From: Oxyruncus cristatus
Taxonomy: Eukaryota; Chordata; Aves; Passeriformes; Cotingidae
Direction: 5' to 3'
DNA: 64,000 nt
Assembly: GCA_013399855.1 (NCBI GenBank)
Contig: VXAY01004102.1
Location: forward strand, 218,526-282,525
In this document: one piece after another, positions 62,280-64,000 of the stretch
Layout of the letters: each line of letters begins with the position of its first letter
Position numbering within the stretch: the stretch's first letter is position 1
The notes under the pieces: generated by a model
What the model saw: only the letters and a program-made list of their open reading frames with translations
What the model was told of the DNA's origin: nothing
The model's database searches: none
Made by a program: the position numbers and the translations under genes

Positions 62280-62660
62280 GCTCCATCAGTCCTCATTGCT
62301 CAAGTGCCACCGTTGCCGCAACGGGGCTCATCCGCCCCCGGGGCCGGGCCTCAGCCGCGCACTGAGTCCGCACGCTGCAACCAGCAGGTGCCATTTTGTG
62401 GCACCAGAGGCCCGAGCCTCTCCGGCAGCCCCCGCTGGGGCGCCCCGGGTGCTGCCCAGCCACCACGGGGTGCTGTGGGCGGGGGGCACGGCAGGGACCC
62501 GCTGCACGGCCCCGCGGGCCGCCCCCGCCCGCTCCCGCCGGCCCGGCCCGCACTACATTTCCCGGCAGCGCGGGGCGGGCCCGGCGCGGTGCTGCTGGGA
62601 GGGCCGGTGCTTCCCCTCCGGGCTTCCCGGAGCGCCAGCGGCTTGGTACTCCGGAGGAAG
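62280..62660. promoter_or_regulatory. CpG island with housekeeping-type promoter motifs
   Basis: Strongly GC- and CpG-rich. It contains ACTACATTTCCCGGCAGCG at 62552-62570, close to the ACTACA-n-TCCC element bound by ZNF143/SIX5 at many housekeeping and bidirectional promoters. It also has GC boxes (GGGGCGGG at 62572-62579, GGGCGGGG at 62476-62483) and a YY1-like GCCATTTTG at 62390-62398. The long open frames through it are GC artefacts. Position in the PENK-SDR16C-CHCHD7-PLAG1 order makes a CHCHD7/PLAG1 promoter possible, but no coding exon confirms it. Confidence 0.6.
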
Positions 62661-64000
62661 GAAGGGGTTGGTTTTGGTTGGGTTTGTTTTTTGTTTTTTT
62701 TTTTATTATAGGTTTAAGCCTAAAGAGGAAAGCCCAACAGCCTAAAACAACCGTGACCGCCAGCCAGAGCAGGAGTGCGTTTTCAGCTGGCCCCCAGCTC
62801 GTTCTGCAGGGGAAGCGACTCGTTCCTCTCGATGACTGCGGCACTTCCGAACTCGGGTTTAAAATTCATTTTTTAAATTTATTATCTCTGTAATCACTTC
62901 ACAGACATCCTGGAGCGGAACAGCTGTTGGAGGATCGTGGTGCCTACGGGCTGTGACTCCGCTTGTGGGCGTTTGTTTCAAGTAAAAAGTTCAGGCACTG
63001 TGAGGCTGTCGCTGTTACACCACTGCACTTCAGACATAACCTGAGATTGGCACGCATCTTTTTGTTTCTTATAACTTTTCGGACTTTCTAGGAAAGACTG
63101 GTTATGTGAAGTTGGCATCTGGGCCATCTCCTTGGCCATACCTTCTTGACCAATGTTTTTTTACCCGATGTTATGCCAAACACAGAAAGGCAGTCTATGA
63201 AATCATGTAAACAAACAAAACAAAACTGTACCCACCAGTATTTGGGAGTGCAAACAAATAAATACAGACAACATGAAAATAAGAACGGAATCTTCCAATC
63301 TCAGGTTTGTTTTTGGTTGCTTCTAACTGAAAACCTTTGGTGCACAAGCTGGTCTGTGGATTTTCTTTGCTCAGAAGTTAGTAGATTGCTGTTTTTCTCT
63401 GATCAGTCAATAAAAAAATAAAAATGAAAGGATGAAGGTTTCTGTTGAACATTATGGGAAGCTTTTTCCCACCTTCCTTACTGATATTCCTTTCTTAATA
63501 TATTTTTCCATCTCAGTTTGCAGATGTCTAGAACTTTTCCAGTGGAGGTACATGTCCCCATATGGCAAATTTAAGCCCAGTGAGAAGAAGTTTACTTTTT
63601 TTAGTTACTGTTGTCATATGCTGGGCATGATCCACAGATGAAACAATCCATAAATCACAGTTTAAAATGCAGCAGATAGGCTGATATACTTTGTTTTCCA
63701 GTTCAGTGGTACCTTCATTAATTAATACTTCCCCTAATTGCACAGTGTAAGTATTATGGGCCTATGCTCTAATTCCTACAAAGGCAGATAAAATCCTAAG
63801 ATTTTAATTGTAGATGTGTGACGTACTAACATGTGCAAACGAAAACATGCACCTTACATAAAACAGGTCTTTTTTTTTTTTAAGGGGAAATCCACACAGA
63901 TTATCCAGAGATCAAAAGCAACATTTCCGTAGTTGTTCAGAAGCTGCTGTAGTGCGCAAGCACATCCATTACATCCATCCACATCTATTTATCCGCCGGG
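62661..64000. other. Sequence downstream of the CpG island, no coding exon seen
   Basis: Begins with a T/G-rich run (62665-62706) and a short moderately CpG-rich stretch to about 62970, then AT-rich DNA. If the island drives a + strand gene this would be first exon and intron 1. No coding similarity was recognised. Confidence 0.4.

Noticed and set aside
62245..62893. Several 150-180 codon frames through the 62 kb CpG island
   Set aside because: Pro/Arg/Ala/Gly-rich in all frames on both strands, as expected from GC composition; no recognisable protein.

Overview
The window reads as a stretch of bird chromosome. It has multi-exon genes with GT-AG introns, several CR1 LINE fragments (the dominant avian retroposon), a solo LTR resembling those common in songbird-type genomes, and isolated CpG islands in an AT-rich background. 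Gene density is low. Two genes are supported by protein-level recognition, both on the + strand: proenkephalin (PENK, last coding exon only) and one short-chain dehydrogenase/reductase of family 16C (SDR16C5/SDR16C6 type, all six coding exons). This PENK-SDR16C neighbourhood is the conserved vertebrate order that continues to CHCHD7 and PLAG1. I could not find exons of those two genes here.

Layout. 1-2616: 3' part of a PENK intron, starting in a GC-rich block. 2617-3282: terminal PENK coding exon with seven enkephalin cores, then a short 3' UTR with a polyadenylation signal at 3572. 3600-16500: intergenic DNA with a 1.1 kb CR1 (5326-6431) and a solo LTR with a 5-bp target-site duplication (14049-14652). 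About 16560-17090: a GC-rich block interrupted by 392 N, the probable SDR16C promoter. 17646-27046: SDR16C gene, encoding 306 residues with the complete Asn-Ser-Tyr-Lys catalytic tetrad. 27047-36300: its 3' flank, which holds a 134-bp duplicated segment, a near-perfect 29-bp hairpin and two decayed copies of SDR16C coding exon 1 (about 30.26 kb and 36.09 kb). These are relics of a former tandem array. 40280-41400: a minus-strand CR1 abutting a CpG island with (CTG)13. 41400-62200: gene-poor DNA with two more minus-strand CR1 fragments. 62280-62660: a second CpG island carrying an ACTACA-type housekeeping promoter motif.

Functionally, PENK makes a secreted neuropeptide precursor and SDR16C makes a membrane-anchored NAD(P)-dependent oxidoreductase that in characterised relatives oxidises retinol. 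They share a neighbourhood, not a pathway. I see no novel multi-gene system. The most informative unexplained structures are the decayed SDR16C paralogues, the two CpG islands without a recognisable gene, and several hairpins and local duplications.
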